Part shown: one piece after another, positions 63,207 through 64,000 of the stretch
How positions within the stretch are numbered: the stretch's first letter is position 1
How the letters are laid out: the number at the start of each line of letters is the position of its first letter
Assembly: GCA_025056565.1 (NCBI GenBank)
Contig: JANWWA010000007.1
Span: 62,001-126,000, forward strand
DNA length: 64,000 bases
Direction: 5' to 3'
Source: Chloroherpetonaceae bacterium
GTDB lineage: Bacteria; Bacteroidota; Chlorobiia; Chlorobiales; Thermochlorobacteraceae
The notes under the pieces: generated by a model
Databases searched by the model: none
What the model was told of the DNA's origin: nothing
What the model saw: the letters and a program-made list of their open reading frames with translations, nothing else
Position numbers and translations under genes: made by a program

Positions 63207-64000
63207 ATGAATCCGCTGATTTATATCATTGATGATGACCCAAGTTTTCGCCTGCTCTTAGAGCGCACGCTATCTAAAGACTTTCGCATTCAAACCTTTG
63301 CTAAGGCAAGTGAGTGCCTGAGGGCAATGGAAACTTGCCTGCCTGCACTGGTGCTGACAGACTACACGATGCCTGACCTCAATGGCGTAGAGCTAACCAG
63401 CATTATTCGCCAGCGTTATCCGTCGGTCGCTGTGATTGTGCTGACAGGCTACGGCAGTGTGGAATCGGCGGTGGAGGCATTAAAAGCAGGTGCTTTTCAC
63501 TACATTGAAAAAACACACACGGGCGCAGGGGTAACGGCAAACTTCACCGTGCTCCGCACCCTTATTTCTCGCGCCATTGAAAGTGTGTCGCTCAGGGAAG
63601 AGACAGCGCGCTACAAGTCTGAGGTTGAGCATCTCAAGCGAAAGGTGCGTGAGGCAGATGCGCCTGAGCTGATTGGCAACAGTCCTGCCATACAAGCCTT
63701 GCGCCAGATGGTGCAGCAAGTTGCCCAGATTGACTCCACCGTGCTGATTCGAGGTGAGACAGGCACAGGTAAAACCGTAGTGGCACGGCTGATTCACCGA
63801 CTGTCGCCAAGAGAGGCCACAGGTGAATTTGTAGAAATCAACTGTGCAGCCATTCCAGAAAATTTGCTCGAGGCAGAGCTGTTTGGCTATGAGCCAGGGG
63901 CATTTACCGATGCACGCACCACAAAGAAAGGCTTGTTCGAAGTGGCGCATCGCGGCACGATTTTTCTCGATGAAATTGATGCAACCTCGCTGGTCGTGCA
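63207..64000 (+). CDS. Sigma-54-dependent response regulator (NtrC type), truncated by the window
   Basis: 264 codons to the right edge. Receiver domain: IIDDDP start, phospho-acceptor Asp52 in LTDYTMPDLNG, and Lys102 followed by THTG instead of the usual proline. AAA+ domain begins at LIGNSPAIQALRQMV, with Walker A GETGTGKT (183-190), the sigma-54 loop GAFTDA (231-236, where GAFTGA is canonical) and Walker B FLDEID. The DNA-binding domain is outside. It starts 16 bp after the bi-domain oxidoreductase gene. The cognate kinase is not in sight; the hybrid kinase at 27.7 kb is a separate locus. Confidence 0.93.
   Translation, partial: MNPLIYIIDDDPSFRLLLERTLSKDFRIQTFAKASECLRAMETCLPALVLTDYTMPDLNGVELTSIIRQRYPSVAVIVLTGYGSVESAVEALKAGAFHYIEKTHTGAGVTANFTVLRTLISRAIESVSLREETARYKSEVEHLKRKVREADAPELIGNSPAIQALRQMVQQVAQIDSTVLIRGETGTGKTVVARLIHRLSPREATGEFVEINCAAIPENLLEAELFGYEPGAFTDARTTKKGLFEVAHRGTIFLDEIDATSLVV

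Noticed and set aside
1-64000. CRISPR arrays, insertion sequences, prophage or integrase signatures
   Set aside because: No regularly spaced repeats, transposase motifs or phage structural genes were seen; the Gcr-type 'recombinase' has no catalytic signature.

Overview
This 64 kb window looks like the replication-origin neighbourhood of a phototrophic member of the Chlorobi, probably a Chloroherpeton/Thermochlorobacter-like aerobic lineage rather than a classical Chlorobium. The grounds are: bacteriochlorophyll a genes (bchF, bchC, bchX); a T9SS-type PorZ-like propeller protein; a Bacteroidetes/Chlorobi-type FabI; an alpha-oxoamine synthase resembling Bacteroidetes serine palmitoyltransferase; lipid A synthesis (lpxK); a TonB-dependent receptor; and DUF2452 and Nfu-N proteins. 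Composition is roughly half G+C by eye. The species is an inference, since no rRNA lies in the window.

Layout. 1-10.3 kb: a partial glutamate synthase large subunit, an aldehyde dehydrogenase with its DUF779 companion, plsY, a Gcr-type membrane 'recombinase' and gpsA. 10.4-16.3 kb: a long minus-strand run (alpha-oxoamine synthase, gatC, MORN-repeat protein, small unknown, fabI, FkbM methyltransferase, icd). 16.5-23.8 kb: recF-dciA-glycosyltransferase-DUF4159, then an overlapping SulP transporter/beta-carbonic anhydrase pair, then dnaN. 23.9-30.4 kb: PorZ-like protein, PgeF-like purine nucleosidase, a small barrel-like protein, a hybrid histidine kinase and tRNA-Gly(CCC). 30.4-36.1 kb: a YkgJ-like protein, mnmG flanked by three parS sites, and a family B DNA polymerase. 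36-44 kb: Nfu-N, a secreted esterase-like protein, lpxK, and a TonB receptor/MFS pair preceded by a strong palindrome. 44-48.6 kb: the pigment cluster bchF-bchC-yciI-like-bchX followed by two TPR genes. 48.7-58.2 kb: glyA, a COG0523 GTPase, a possibly structured intergenic RNA region, pstB, an unknown protein with an SbcC/Rad50-like ATPase, and der. 58.2-60.8 kb: dnaA, the probable oriC (three perfect DnaA boxes plus AT-rich direct repeats), rpmH and rnpA. 60.8-64 kb: a bi-domain oxidoreductase and a truncated NtrC-type regulator.

How they fit together. bchF, bchX and bchC cover the three reaction types that turn chlorophyllide a into bacteriochlorophyllide a (C3-vinyl hydration, C7=C8 reduction, C3-hydroxyethyl oxidation); bchY and bchZ are not here. 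dnaA, dnaN, recF, dciA, rpmH, rnpA, mnmG and the parS sites place the window at the chromosome origin, but the set is scattered over about 40 kb instead of being contiguous.

Most notable observations: BchX carries a C-terminal tail resembling sigma-70 region 4, a candidate link between pigment synthesis and transcription; a TTTTTAAGT repeat set is fused to a DnaA box in the origin; three parS sites bracket mnmG; the polymerase is of archaeal style; and an unidentified structured intergenic region precedes a pstB whose 5' end carries a 39-bp-period repeat. No CRISPR array, insertion sequence or prophage was seen.
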